A stretch of DNA of 64,000 nt from Tianweitania aestuarii (GTDB lineage Bacteria; Pseudomonadota; Alphaproteobacteria; Rhizobiales; Rhizobiaceae): positions 496,001 through 560,000 of the forward strand of contig NZ_JAFMNX010000003.1 of the NCBI RefSeq assembly GCF_018457165.1, written 5' to 3'. The translations under genes were made by a program, and so were the position numbers. This document shows, in pieces, positions 42,368 through 51,411 of this stretch; position 1 is the stretch's first letter, and each line of letters opens with the position of its first letter. The notes under the pieces were generated by a model. That model was given only the letters and a program-made list of their open reading frames with translations. It had not been told where the DNA came from and made no database searches.

Positions 42368-44152
42368 ATGACCGAGACCGTTGCCGACTTCATCTGGACG
42401 CGCCTGCAGGCCTGGGGCGTTCGCCGTGTTTTCGGTTATCCGGGTGACGGCATCGGCGGTTTGATCGGCGCCTTGGCGCGCACGGAAGGCGCTATCGACT
42501 TCGTTCAGGTGCGCCACGAGGAAATGGCCGGCCTGATGGCCACCGCCACCGCCAAGTTCACCGGCGAAGTCGGCGTCTGTATTGCGACGTCTGGCCCCGG
42601 CGCCATCCACCTCCTGAATGGTCTCTACGATGCGATGGGTGATCATCAGCCGGTGGTCGCTCTGGTCGGCCAGCAAGCACGCAGCGCGCTCGCCTCGCAT
42701 TATCAGCAGGACATCGACTTGCAGGCGCTGTTCCAGAACGTCGCCAGCGCCTTTATCGCGACGGCCTTCACGCCCGAACAGGTGCCGCATCTGATCGACC
42801 GCGCTTATCGCATCGCCAAGGCGGAGCGGAAGGTCACCTGCGTGATCCTGCCCAACGATCTGCAGATGGAAGCCATGAAGCAGCCGCCGATGGCGCATGG
42901 CATGACCCATTCCGGCACGGGCATCGAGCTGTCGCCCATGGTGCCGGGCGAGGCCGATTTGCGTCATGCCGCCGATATCCTCAACAGCGGCAAGAAGGTC
43001 GCGATGCTGGTGGGTGCCGGCGCGCTTGACGCCGGCGATGCCGTGCTCGCTGTCGCCGAAAAACTGGGTGCAGGCGTTGCCAAAGCCCTGCTCGGCAAGG
43101 CCGTTTTGTCCGATGAAGTGCCGTTCTGCACCGGCTCGATAGGCCTGCTCGGCACGAAGGCGAGCTGGAAGCTGATGCAGGAATGCGACACGCTTCTGAT
43201 GGTCGGATCCGGCTTTCCTTACACCGAGTTCCTGCCCAAGCCCGGACAAGCGCGCGGCGTTCAGATCGACATTTCGGCAGGCATGCTCGGCCTTCGTTAT
43301 CCGATGGAAGCGAACCTTCTCGGTCATTCCCGCGCCACGCTGGAAGCTCTGCTGCCCTTGCTCGACCACAAGCAGGACCGCAGCTGGCAAGATGAGATTC
43401 GCGAGGCCACGGCCGATGCCTGGGCCGAGACCCGTGAAGCAGCCATGGTCGATGCCGATCCGATCAACCCACAGCGCGTCGTGCATGAATTGTCGGAACG
43501 CCTGCCGGACCGCAGTGTCGTTGTGGCCGATAGCGGCACGACATCCGTCTGGTATGCGCGCAACCTGAGGTTCCGCGAGGACATGATGGGCTCCGTATCC
43601 GGCATGCTGGCGACGATGGGCTGTGCCGTGCCTTACGCGATCGCCGCCAAGTTCGCGCATCCGGACCGTCCGGTGATTGCGCTTGTGGGCGATGGCGCGA
43701 TGCAGATGAACGGCATGTCCGAACTGATCACCATCGCGAAATACTGGCAGCGCTGGGCTGATCCGCGCTTGATCGTGATGGCGCTGAACAATCGCGATTT
43801 GGCCTATGTGTCATGGGAAGAGCGTGTGCAGGCGGGCGATCCCAAATGGGAAACGAGCCAGTCTCTGCCCGATGTGCCTTATGCCGAATTCGCCAAGCTG
43901 ATCGGCCTGGGCGGTCGCCGTGTCGAGCGGCCGGAGGATGTCGGACCAGCCTGGGAAGAAGCGCTGGCTTCGAAAAAGCCCTTCGTGCTCGACATGATCA
44001 CCGATCCCAATGTCGGCCCGATCCCGCCGCATATCACCTTCGAGCAGGCGCGCAACTTCATGGGCGCAATTGTGGAAGGCGACCCCGAACCGCGCGGCAC
44101 GATCATGCAAACGGCACGCGAACTCACGGCCTCTTTCTGGCCTAGAAAGTAG
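42368..44152 (+). CDS. Thiamine pyrophosphate-dependent pyruvate oxidase/decarboxylase-type enzyme
   Basis: A 594-residue three-domain TPP enzyme of the pyruvate oxidase/acetolactate synthase superfamily. The activating Glu is in FVQVRHEEMAGLMA, the pyrimidine domain has GVCIATSGPGAIHLLNGLYDA, a central FAD/nucleotide-type domain follows, and the TPP-Mg motif is ALVGDGAMQMNGMSELITI with NNRDLAYVSWEERV. Closest in pattern to PoxB-like proteins, which make acetate and CO2 from pyruvate. It lies among stress-type genes behind a candidate EcfG promoter. Acetolactate synthase or another 2-oxo acid activity cannot be excluded. Confidence 0.87.
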   Translation: MTETVADFIWTRLQAWGVRRVFGYPGDGIGGLIGALARTEGAIDFVQVRHEEMAGLMATATAKFTGEVGVCIATSGPGAIHLLNGLYDAMGDHQPVVALVGQQARSALASHYQQDIDLQALFQNVASAFIATAFTPEQVPHLIDRAYRIAKAERKVTCVILPNDLQMEAMKQPPMAHGMTHSGTGIELSPMVPGEADLRHAADILNSGKKVAMLVGAGALDAGDAVLAVAEKLGAGVAKALLGKAVLSDEVPFCTGSIGLLGTKASWKLMQECDTLLMVGSGFPYTEFLPKPGQARGVQIDISAGMLGLRYPMEANLLGHSRATLEALLPLLDHKQDRSWQDEIREATADAWAETREAAMVDADPINPQRVVHELSERLPDRSVVVADSGTTSVWYARNLRFREDMMGSVSGMLATMGCAVPYAIAAKFAHPDRPVIALVGDGAMQMNGMSELITIAKYWQRWADPRLIVMALNNRDLAYVSWEERVQAGDPKWETSQSLPDVPYAEFAKLIGLGGRRVERPEDVGPAWEEALASKKPFVLDMITDPNVGPIPPHITFEQARNFMGAIVEGDPEPRGTIMQTARELTASFWPRK

Positions 44153-44350
44153 CCGATCAGGTTCCAGGTAAAGGAACCAGATCGATAACGCGCTCGAGAA
44201 CCCGCCCGGATGCGCGCTTTTGAAGGCGTGCTCTTGCCGACCCCATCGTTTTGTCGGCAAAATGGGTGAACGAAGCAGCGGAACGCGACGCGCACCTGCG
44301 TTCAAAGCGAGCACTGGGGGACGGCGTGCGGAAGTACTTGGGAACGTGAT

Positions 44351-46048
44351 GTGAGCGAACGGAGCATCGGGAACGGGGTTGAACAAGCAGCCAGCGCCAC
44401 CCCGCAAGCCGGCCCAGCCGTGGTGCTGCCAAGTTCGCCTTTGTCCCCCTTCCGCTCTCCCGTTTTCCGCGCCGTCTGGTTTGCCAGCCTCGCTTCCAAT
44501 CTCGGCGGACTGATCCAGTCCGTCGGTGCGGCCTGGCTGATGACCTCGATCGCACCGTCGGCCGACATGATCGCGCTGGTGCAGGCATCCACCACCTTGC
44601 CGGTGATGATCTTTTCCCTGGCATCGGGTGCTGTGGCCGACAACTTCAACCGCAAACGCGTGATGATGACGGCGCAGGCCTTCATGCTGGTTGTGTCGCT
44701 GTTTCTGGCGCTGTTCACCTATTTCGGCTGGATCACGCCGTGGATGCTGCTCGGCTTCACCTTCCTGATCGGCTGCGGCACGGCCCTGAACAACCCGTCC
44801 TGGCAGGCATCGGTTGGCGAGATGGTGCCGCGTAGCGATCTGCCTCATGCGGTGGCGCTCAACAGCGTCAACTTCAACCTGACGCGAAGCGTCGGTCCGG
44901 CGATCGGCGGTATCATCGTGGCGAGCGCCGGAGCGGTCGCGGCCTTTGCCGTTAACGCGCTGAGCTATCTGCCGCTTCTGTTCGTGATCTCACGCTGGAA
45001 GCTCGAAACGCCGCCGCGCACGCTGCCGCGCGAAACGCTGCTCAGCGCGATGTTTTCTGGTTTGCGCTATGTCGCCATGTCGCCGCAGATCGAAAAGGTC
45101 CTGTTGCGCGGTTTCCTGTTCGGCTTCACCGCCATCATCGTTCTGGCGCTTCTGCCGATCGTGGCGCGTGATCTGCCCAATGGCGGTCCGCTGCTTTATG
45201 GCCTTTTGCTCGGCTGCTACGGCATCGGTGCCGTTGGTGGTGCCTTTCTCGGCGGCAAGGTGCGCCAGATGACCTCCAACGAGAACATCGCGCGCGGGTC
45301 CTTTGTCGGCTTTGCCGTATCCGCTACCCTGATCGCCTATGGCGGCAACGAGGCGTTTGTGGCGCTCGGCATGCTGATCGGCGGTGCATGCTGGGTGCTG
45401 GCGCTGTCGATGTTCAACGTTACCGTGCAGCTCGCGACGCCGCGCTGGGTGCTCGGTCGTGCGCTTGCGCTTTATCAGACCGCAACCTTCGGCGGCATGG
45501 CGCTTGGCAGCTGGACCTGGGGCCTGGTGGCCGAAAGCCATGGCATTTCGGTCGCCTTGATCAGCGCTGCCGCGGTGATGCTGGCCAGTGCCGCGGTTGG
45601 TCTCAGTCTGCCGCTGCCCAATCTGTCGCGCGACAATCTCGAACCGCTCAACCGCTGGAAGGTGCCCAGCCTCGCACTGGATCTTCAAGGGCGCAGCGGG
45701 CCGATGGCGATCATGATCGAGCACATCATCCCCGAAAACTACACCGAGCGTTTCCTCAGCCTCATGCATGAGCGCCGCCGCATCATCCGGCGCGATGGCG
45801 GTCGCAACTGGGAGCTTTTGCGCGACACGCAGCATCCCGAGCAGTGGATCGAGACCTATCACGTCCCGACCTGGAACGATTACGTTCGCCACAACCAGCG
45901 CCGTACCCAGGCCGATGCGATCATCTACGACGCGGTGCGTGCGCTCCATGCCGGCAGCGAACCGCCAAAGGTGCATCGCATGGTCGTGCGGCCGACCGAC
46001 CCGCGTGAACCGGGCCTGCAAACCAAGACACCGGTCGATCTCGGCTAA
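44351..46048 (+). CDS. MFS transporter (MFS_3/EntS-like) with C-terminal soluble domain
   Basis: A 565-residue protein. About residues 30-420 form an MFS permease with RAVWFASLASNLGGLIQSVG, the motif-A-like GAVADNFNRKRVMM and TALNNPSWQASVGEMV, typical of the MFS_3 exporter group. The last ~130 residues are a soluble domain (IPENYTERFLSLMHERRRIIRRDG, ETYHVPTWNDYVRHNQRRT), probably a ferredoxin-like monooxygenase-type fold found fused to this MFS subset. The start is GTG 44351. Its stop overlaps the stop of the convergent PRTase/kinase-like gene by four bases. A GGTTCC/GGAACC inverted repeat (44160-44178) after the upstream gene may be a weak terminator. The substrate is unknown. Confidence 0.87.
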   Translation: MSERSIGNGVEQAASATPQAGPAVVLPSSPLSPFRSPVFRAVWFASLASNLGGLIQSVGAAWLMTSIAPSADMIALVQASTTLPVMIFSLASGAVADNFNRKRVMMTAQAFMLVVSLFLALFTYFGWITPWMLLGFTFLIGCGTALNNPSWQASVGEMVPRSDLPHAVALNSVNFNLTRSVGPAIGGIIVASAGAVAAFAVNALSYLPLLFVISRWKLETPPRTLPRETLLSAMFSGLRYVAMSPQIEKVLLRGFLFGFTAIIVLALLPIVARDLPNGGPLLYGLLLGCYGIGAVGGAFLGGKVRQMTSNENIARGSFVGFAVSATLIAYGGNEAFVALGMLIGGACWVLALSMFNVTVQLATPRWVLGRALALYQTATFGGMALGSWTWGLVAESHGISVALISAAAVMLASAAVGLSLPLPNLSRDNLEPLNRWKVPSLALDLQGRSGPMAIMIEHIIPENYTERFLSLMHERRRIIRRDGGRNWELLRDTQHPEQWIETYHVPTWNDYVRHNQRRTQADAIIYDAVRALHAGSEPPKVHRMVVRPTDPREPGLQTKTPVDLG

Positions 46049-47826
46049 AGCTGCATCAGTTGGTGCTTGCAGCGCTCGAGCAGATGGCGCAGCGCCGGCT
46101 TGTGATCGTCGGCTGCGGCATCGAGCGCCATGCTCCACAAGCCCGTTTGAAAGCCGAGGTAACAGGGCAAGAGCAGATCCATGAGCTCGCGCTCAATCGC
46201 TCGCCCGCTCCCGCATTCGACGTGGCTGACGAGCCGCTCGGTCTCATCCTGCGTCAGGTCGTGCTCGACAATGGCGCCGGCGATGTCCCAGGCGATGTCC
46301 TGACATCCAACGAGATCATGCGCGCCGCTATGGTCGAGCGCATCCGTCTTGATCAGGCGCTGATCGGGCGTCACCCGCCATTCCCATCGATGCAGTCGAC
46401 TGTCCGTATCGACCGGCCGAACCAGATGCTGCAGCGCCGCGGCACTGCCGGTCGCCTTGCGCACAAGCGCTTCCGCCTCGCCGCCAAAGGCCTGGCCCGC
46501 ATTGAAGGCGGCGACGTCCGCAAGGAGGGCAAGCGAAGCCCCTTCATTATGGGCGGGCAGAGTGGCGCGCACGGCGAGATAGGAACCGAGCGTTTGGAGG
46601 AGGCGAGCGCGATCATGATCGGCGGTGAGCGGTTCGCCCCCAACCCAGTGCTCGACGATCATGCCATGCAGGAGGGCGACCGGCTCGGCTGCGAAGCCTC
46701 CGCGATACAACACCTTCGCAACCTCGAACTTCCGCTGCCCTTCCGAACCCAGACCGGCAAATTTCACCAGGAAAGACCCGTTGGCCGTATCAGCCAGAAA
46801 CTTGCGTCGCTCCAGCCGTGCATCCACCGGCGACGACGCATCTTCCGCCCGTTTCCAGTTGCCCCATGAAAGATCCTGCAACGGGCGCTCGAGCGGCCCA
46901 AGCAGCGTTCCGATCCAGCCTTGCAGCCTGTTGTTCTGCAGAAAGGTCGTATCGAACGGGCGCACATGGCGCGGCGCCACCTCCCACCGCTGGCGATGAT
47001 CGGCGGGCGCCTGTCCGCCGGGCACGCCGGCATGGCTGGGGAAGAAGTGGATGCGATCGCGCGCAACACCGCCGCGTTCCAGCCAATCCGCCACCGCGAA
47101 AAAGGAGCTGCCGGACAGACCGGGGCCTTCATCCACGATGGCGATCGGTCCGTCGCCACGGGCAAGCACGGTGTCCAACAGTTGCGGATCGGCCTCGATC
47201 CTGCGCGCGAAAGGATCACCGGTGGGGCGAAGGCTGATCGGCGCTGGCGCTTTGAGCGCGGCCGCCACCAGACAAGACAGGCTCAAGCCGATGCTGCGGA
47301 TGCCGATGACGATCGTGTTGGAACCGAGACCGGACGCCTGCGCTGCTTCGAGATAGGTTTCCGGATAAAGCGCATAGATGCTGTAGCCTTCCGCACTGCG
47401 CGTGGTGATCGCACCTTGATAATCGCGCGCAACACCCTTCAAGTCGTCAACCAGCGTCTCGGGCACCACCTGTTCGGTGAAGCCGCTTTGCCAGCTGCGC
47501 TCGACGACACCCGCAAAGGCGAACAACAGCTGTGTCAGGATGGTCTGCTCGGGCGACGCCGCATCGAACCCGCGCTCGTGGAACGTCCTGTCGATCAGAC
47601 CCTGGATCAGTTCCGCCGCATCCACAAAGGCGCGGGCGATCGCCTCATGCCGTGCGATCCCGTTAGAAAGGGCGCTGGCATCATCGAGTGTTTGGACAAT
47701 GTGGGTCGCGAGATCCTGCACGTCGCCGGTTCTTTGCGCGTCGCCATACACCCACATAAGCAAGCCTTTACCGTTTATTGTGACGGGCAATGTCAGTTCG
47801 GTTGGGAAAGGCGCTGGAAGGAACAT
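46045..47826 (-). CDS. Large protein with phosphoribosyltransferase-like and APH/kinase-like halves
   Basis: A 593-residue protein that I do not recognise as a named family. Residues ~160-275 contain IAIVDEGPGLSGSSFFAVAD, which looks like the PRPP-binding loop of type I phosphoribosyltransferases (hydrophobic strand, acidic pair, Gly/Ser loop). From ~350, GSFLVKFAGLGSEGQRKFEVAKVL and HGMIVEHWVGGEPL resemble the N-lobe lysine and hinge of aminoglycoside phosphotransferase-type kinases. A late CQDIAWDIAGAIVEHDL resembles the APH D.a.DLA segment, although the usual HGD catalytic loop is altered (LIKTDALDH). It may phosphorylate or ribosylate a sugar or cyclitol. It is divergent from the inositol-phosphate synthase gene, with 53 bases between the starts. 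Confidence 0.6.
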   Translation of the reverse strand: MFLPAPFPTELTLPVTINGKGLLMWVYGDAQRTGDVQDLATHIVQTLDDASALSNGIARHEAIARAFVDAAELIQGLIDRTFHERGFDAASPEQTILTQLLFAFAGVVERSWQSGFTEQVVPETLVDDLKGVARDYQGAITTRSAEGYSIYALYPETYLEAAQASGLGSNTIVIGIRSIGLSLSCLVAAALKAPAPISLRPTGDPFARRIEADPQLLDTVLARGDGPIAIVDEGPGLSGSSFFAVADWLERGGVARDRIHFFPSHAGVPGGQAPADHRQRWEVAPRHVRPFDTTFLQNNRLQGWIGTLLGPLERPLQDLSWGNWKRAEDASSPVDARLERRKFLADTANGSFLVKFAGLGSEGQRKFEVAKVLYRGGFAAEPVALLHGMIVEHWVGGEPLTADHDRARLLQTLGSYLAVRATLPAHNEGASLALLADVAAFNAGQAFGGEAEALVRKATGSAAALQHLVRPVDTDSRLHRWEWRVTPDQRLIKTDALDHSGAHDLVGCQDIAWDIAGAIVEHDLTQDETERLVSHVECGSGRAIERELMDLLLPCYLGFQTGLWSMALDAAADDHKPALRHLLERCKHQLMQL

Positions 47827-47845
47827 TCCGGAGCCCTACAATGTT
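47820..47845 (+). promoter_or_regulatory. Candidate EcfG promoter before the inositol-phosphate synthase gene
   Basis: GGAAC (47820-47824) and tGTT (47842-47845) are 17 bases apart, one mismatch to the consensus, and the -10 element ends 34 bases before the ATG at 47880. The -35 element overlaps the start codon of the divergent gene. It suggests that inositol phosphate synthesis is stress-induced. Confidence 0.35.
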
Positions 47846-47879
47846 GACCATGTACTTAGCTCCTAAGATCGGGAATTGA

Positions 47880-48998
47880 ATGGGTTCCAAAAAAGTCCGT
47901 GTCGCAATCGTCGGCGTCGGCAATTGTGCGTCGTCCCTTGTGCAGGGGTTGAACTATTATCGTGAAGCGAGCGGCAACGAGCCCGTTCCTGGCCTGATGA
48001 ATGTCGACCTCGGAGGCTACCATGTCGGCGACGTCGAGATTTGCTGCGCCTTCGATGTGGCCGACACCAAGGTCGGCCGCGACGTATCGGATGCGATTTT
48101 CGCGGAACCCAACAACACCTTCAAGTTCTCCGGCGTCGAGAAAACCGGCGTCACGGTTGAGCGCGGGCCGACGCTCGACGGCATCGGCCGCTATCTCGAA
48201 GACACGGTGAAGGAATCGTCGGCACCCGTTGCCGATGTGGCCGAGATCCTGCGCCGGACCGGGGCCGATGTTCTCGTGTCCTATCTGCCCGTCGGATCGC
48301 AGAAGGCCAGCGAGTTTTATGCCGAGCAGGCGCTGGAAGCAGGCGTCGCACTCGTCAACTGCATCCCCGTCTTCATCGCCTCGCAGCCGGAATGGCAGCA
48401 GCGTTTCGCCGACAAGGGCGTGCCGATGATCGGCGACGACATCAAGAGCCAGGTCGGCGCCACCATCGTGCACCGTATGCTCGCCAATCTGTTCCGCGAG
48501 CGCGGCGTGCGGCTGGACCGCACCTACCAGCTGAATTTCGGCGGTAACACCGACTTCCTCAACATGCTGGAACGCGAGCGGCTGGAATCCAAGAAGATCT
48601 CCAAGACGCAGGCCGTCACCAGCCAGATCGACGTACCGCTCGAAGCGGGCAATGTTCACGTCGGTCCGAGCGATCATGTGCCATGGCTCACCGATCGCAA
48701 ATGGGCCTATATCCGGCTGGAAGGCACGACCTTCGGCGGTGTTCCGCTCAATGCCGAGCTGAAGCTCGAAGTGTGGGATTCGCCCAATTCCGCCGGCGTG
48801 GTGATCGATGCCGTGCGTTGCGCCAAGCTCGCGATGGATCGCGGCATCGGCGGCACGCTGACGGGACCGTCGAGCTACTTCATGAAGTCGCCGCCGGAAC
48901 AGTTCACGGATGCCGAAGCGCGCGATCGCACCTTGCGTTTCATCGGCGGTGAAAATGAACCTGCCAGAGCTGGATCAGGAGCCGGTTCACCCCAGTGA
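47880..48998 (+). CDS. ino1: myo-Inositol-1-phosphate (inositol-3-phosphate) synthase
   Basis: A 372-residue NAD-dependent synthase converting glucose 6-phosphate to 1D-myo-inositol 3-phosphate. The length matches the short, actinobacterial/archaeal-type enzyme (about 370) rather than the 510-530-residue eukaryotic one. Motifs: NAD site [71 protein letters not shown] and the domain ending [21 protein letters not shown]. Inositol synthase is uncommon in alphaproteobacteria. A histidine phosphatase overlaps its 3' end and could release free inositol. Confidence 0.92.
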   Translation: MGSKKVRVAIVGVGNCASSLVQGLNYYREASGNEPVPGLMNVDLGGYHVGDVEICCAFDVADTKVGRDVSDAIFAEPNNTFKFSGVEKTGVTVERGPTLDGIGRYLEDTVKESSAPVADVAEILRRTGADVLVSYLPVGSQKASEFYAEQALEAGVALVNCIPVFIASQPEWQQRFADKGVPMIGDDIKSQVGATIVHRMLANLFRERGVRLDRTYQLNFGGNTDFLNMLERERLESKKISKTQAVTSQIDVPLEAGNVHVGPSDHVPWLTDRKWAYIRLEGTTFGGVPLNAELKLEVWDSPNSAGVVIDAVRCAKLAMDRGIGGTLTGPSSYFMKSPPEQFTDAEARDRTLRFIGGENEPARAGSGAGSPQ

Positions 48999-49594
48999 CC
49001 ACGACGATCTATCTCGTCCGTCATGCCGCGCATGACAATGTAGGCGGCTTCCTCGCCGGCCGCACGCCTGGCATTCGGCTGGGTCTGGAAGGCAGGGCGC
49101 AGGCGGATCGCCTTGGGCAACGCATGCGCCGCGAGCCATTCGCGGCCGTGCTGTCCAGTCCCCGCGAGCGCACCCAGGAAACCGCCTTCGCCATTGCGTC
49201 CGCATCCGGCATGGTCGTGGAAACGGATGAGCGGCTGGACGAGATCGATTTCGGCGACGCGTGGACCGGCAAGACCTGGGAAGCGCTCAACGGGGATCCC
49301 ACCTGGAACCACTGGAACGCCGAGCGCGCGGTGGCGCGAACGGCTGGTGGCGAAAGCATGGGCGAGGTTCAGCTGCGCGCCGTTGCCGCCTTGTCGGACG
49401 CCGCCGGGCGCCACGCCGATGGTGCGGTGGTGCTCGTCACCCATGCCGACGTCATCAAGGCCATCATCTGTCACGTGCTGGATCTGCCGCTTGGCCATGT
49501 CCATCGCTTTGACATCAATCCGGCGTCCATCACACCCGTGGTGTGGGGGGATTGGGGCGCCAAGCTGTTGTGGTTGAACGAGACGGTCTCGTAA
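48995..49594 (+). CDS. Histidine phosphatase superfamily protein (phosphoglycerate mutase-like)
   Basis: A 199-residue branch-1 histidine phosphatase. The catalytic His is in [11 protein letters not shown] (RHA instead of the usual RHG), a second Arg lies in [10 protein letters not shown], the Glu in [14 protein letters not shown] and the second catalytic His in [12 protein letters not shown]. The start is GTG 48995, overlapping the inositol synthase stop (GTGA). Translational coupling makes inositol phosphate, or a later phosphorylated intermediate of this cluster, the best guess for its substrate. This family assignment is firm; the substrate is inferred. Confidence 0.85.
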   Translation: MTTTIYLVRHAAHDNVGGFLAGRTPGIRLGLEGRAQADRLGQRMRREPFAAVLSSPRERTQETAFAIASASGMVVETDERLDEIDFGDAWTGKTWEALNGDPTWNHWNAERAVARTAGGESMGEVQLRAVAALSDAAGRHADGAVVLVTHADVIKAIICHVLDLPLGHVHRFDINPASITPVVWGDWGAKLLWLNETVS

Positions 49595-49666
49595 CGCAAA
49601 GCTTGCCACCTCGGGTAAGCACACTACGCTCTGCCCTGTGGTTTCAGTGAAGAAGGAGATTGGGTT

Positions 49667-50431
49667 TTGTCGCTTTCAAGCAGCGAAATAGAAGGGCGCA
49701 TCAGGGAACTCGGCCCCTGGTTTCACAACATCGAGCTGCAAGGGCAGTTCACGGCGCCCGACCATTTTCTCGGCAACTATCCGCAACAGAAATTCCGCAA
49801 GTTCGCCGATGCGATCCCCGCGGATCTGACCGGCAAGACGGTGCTCGATATCGGCTGCAATGGCGGCTTTTATTCGCTTGAAATGAAGCGCCGCGGCGCC
49901 GAGCGCGTGTTGGGCGTCGATTTCGACGAAGCCTATCTGGCGCAGGCGCGCTTCGTGGCCGAAGTGGAAGGCGCCGATATCGAGTTCCGTCAGCTGTCGG
50001 TTTATGATGTCGGCAAGCTCGGCGAACAGTTCGACGTCGTGATCTTCATGGGCGTGCTTTACCATCTGCGTCACCCGCTGCTGGCACTCGACCTGATCCG
50101 CGAGCATGTAGCCAAGGACATGCTCGTGTTCCAGTCCATGCAGCGCGGCAGTGCGCAGGTGCCGGTGCCTGAATTGGAAGAGAACTATCCGTTTGAACAA
50201 ACGGAGCTGTTCGACGATCCAGCCTATCCGAAGATGCATTTCATCGAGCGCCGCTACGCCAATGATCCCACCAACTGGTGGGTGCCGAACCGCGCCGGCA
50301 TGGAAGCCATGCTGCGCAGCGCCGGCTTCCGGATCGAGGCGCATCCCGAACAAGAAGTCTATATCTGCCGCACGACTGAACGCCCCTACGGCGCAGAAGC
50401 GATTTACCCCGCGAAAGGAGACCGCCCATGA
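49667..50431 (+). CDS. SAM-dependent methyltransferase of a glycan/natural-product type cluster (Rta_06860-like)
   Basis: A 254-residue class I methyltransferase. Motif I is TVLDIGCNGGFYSLEMKRRGA, followed by VLGVDFDEAYLAQARF and FDVVIFMGVLYHLRHPLLAL. The N-terminus WFHNIELQGQFTAPDHFLGNYP and the late NDPTNWWVPNRAGMEAMLRSAGF resemble tRNA cmo5U-type methyltransferases (CmoB-like) and, as I recall, the Rta_06860-type family associated with sugar clusters. The start is TTG 49667 with AAGGAGAT 7 bases before it. Its stop overlaps the glycosidase start (ATGA). It probably methylates a sugar or inositol hydroxyl or carboxyl. Confidence 0.8.
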   Translation: MSLSSSEIEGRIRELGPWFHNIELQGQFTAPDHFLGNYPQQKFRKFADAIPADLTGKTVLDIGCNGGFYSLEMKRRGAERVLGVDFDEAYLAQARFVAEVEGADIEFRQLSVYDVGKLGEQFDVVIFMGVLYHLRHPLLALDLIREHVAKDMLVFQSMQRGSAQVPVPELEENYPFEQTELFDDPAYPKMHFIERRYANDPTNWWVPNRAGMEAMLRSAGFRIEAHPEQEVYICRTTERPYGAEAIYPAKGDRP

Positions 50432-51363
50432 TCGAAGCGGCGATGATCTGGAACGAACCCAACAACAAGTCGCATTGGGATCCCGAGATCGATCCGGACT
50501 GGTCGAAATTCGCTGATATGGCCAAGCTCGCCGGTCAGGCGATCGCAGCCGAGGCACCTGGGCTCACGCGCGTGTTGGGCGGCATTTCGCCGATCGATCC
50601 GATCTTCATCAACCGCATGAAGGACTTCGGCGTGCTCGACCATGTCGACGCCGTTGCCGTTCACGGTTTCCCGCTCGACTGGAATCTGTGGCAGATCGGG
50701 GAATGGCCGCAGAAGGTGCAGGAAATCCGCGCGCTCACCCATCTGCCGGTCTGGGTCAGCGAGGTCGGTATCTCGACCTTTGGCGCCGAAGAAGTGCAGC
50801 TTTGGGGCATCAAGCGCACGGCGGAGCTTTTGAAAGGCCAGGCGCCGCGCGTTCACTGGTATTCGCTTTATGACCTGCCGCGTGAATGGGAAGCCACCAC
50901 GCGTCATCGCGAAGCGGAAGGCTCTTCCTATTATCGCCACTTCTACATGGGCCTTCTGCGCCAGGACGGCACGCCGAAGCCCTCGGCCGAAGCCTTTGCC
51001 GAGCTGACGCCGGATATGGGCGTGGTGCAGTGGTTCCATTATCATGACCACCGCCTCGAAGACGCCGTTGCCTGGATGAAGCGCCTCGGCGTCACCTATC
51101 TGCGCACGGGCATTTCCTGGGCCGACAGCTTCCGCCCCAATGCGCTCGACTGGTTCGACAAGCAGATGGAAGCGCTGGCTGATTTCGACGTGACGGTCAC
51201 CTACTGCTTCACGCCCGAGCATCGCGGGATCGCGCCGCATCATTCCAGTGCGCCACAGGTGCCGGAAGAGTTCGCGGAATTCTGCGCCGCCATGACGCGC
51301 CGGTATGCCGGTTCGTCCAAGCGCAACCAGACGGTGCCGGCAACAACGCCCGCGCTCGTTTGA
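50428..51363 (+). CDS. Glycoside hydrolase with apparently circularly permuted clan GH-A barrel (xylosidase-like)
   Basis: A 311-residue cytoplasmic protein without signal peptide. Residues 5-13 (AMIWNEPNN) hold the clan GH-A acid/base Glu10, and SEVGISTFG gives the nucleophile Glu112, as in GH39-type beta-xylosidases. These motifs normally sit after the first three barrel strands. Here the segment that normally precedes them (AVAWMKRLGVTYLRTGISW, VTVTYCFTPEHRG, EEFAEFCAAMTRRYA) comes at residues 213-294, after the nucleophile half. The start is fixed by the ATGA overlap with the methyltransferase. It may transfer or trim a xylosyl residue. UDP-xylose synthesis genes lie in the same cluster. 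Confidence 0.78.
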   Translation: MIEAAMIWNEPNNKSHWDPEIDPDWSKFADMAKLAGQAIAAEAPGLTRVLGGISPIDPIFINRMKDFGVLDHVDAVAVHGFPLDWNLWQIGEWPQKVQEIRALTHLPVWVSEVGISTFGAEEVQLWGIKRTAELLKGQAPRVHWYSLYDLPREWEATTRHREAEGSSYYRHFYMGLLRQDGTPKPSAEAFAELTPDMGVVQWFHYHDHRLEDAVAWMKRLGVTYLRTGISWADSFRPNALDWFDKQMEALADFDVTVTYCFTPEHRGIAPHHSSAPQVPEEFAEFCAAMTRRYAGSSKRNQTVPATTPALV

Positions 51364-51385
51364 GCCGGACAGGAGCCTGAAACGA

Positions 51386-51410
51386 AAAGGGAGCGCCGAG
51401 CGCTCCCTTT
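51386..51410. terminator. Bidirectional rho-independent terminator
   Basis: AAAGGGAGCG / CGCTCCCTTT form a 10-base stem with a CCGAG loop, flanked by A on the left and TTTTTT on the right. It lies between the glycosidase (stop 51363) and the convergent Gfo/Idh gene (stop 51412) and serves both. Confidence 0.85.
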
Positions 51411-51411
51411 T

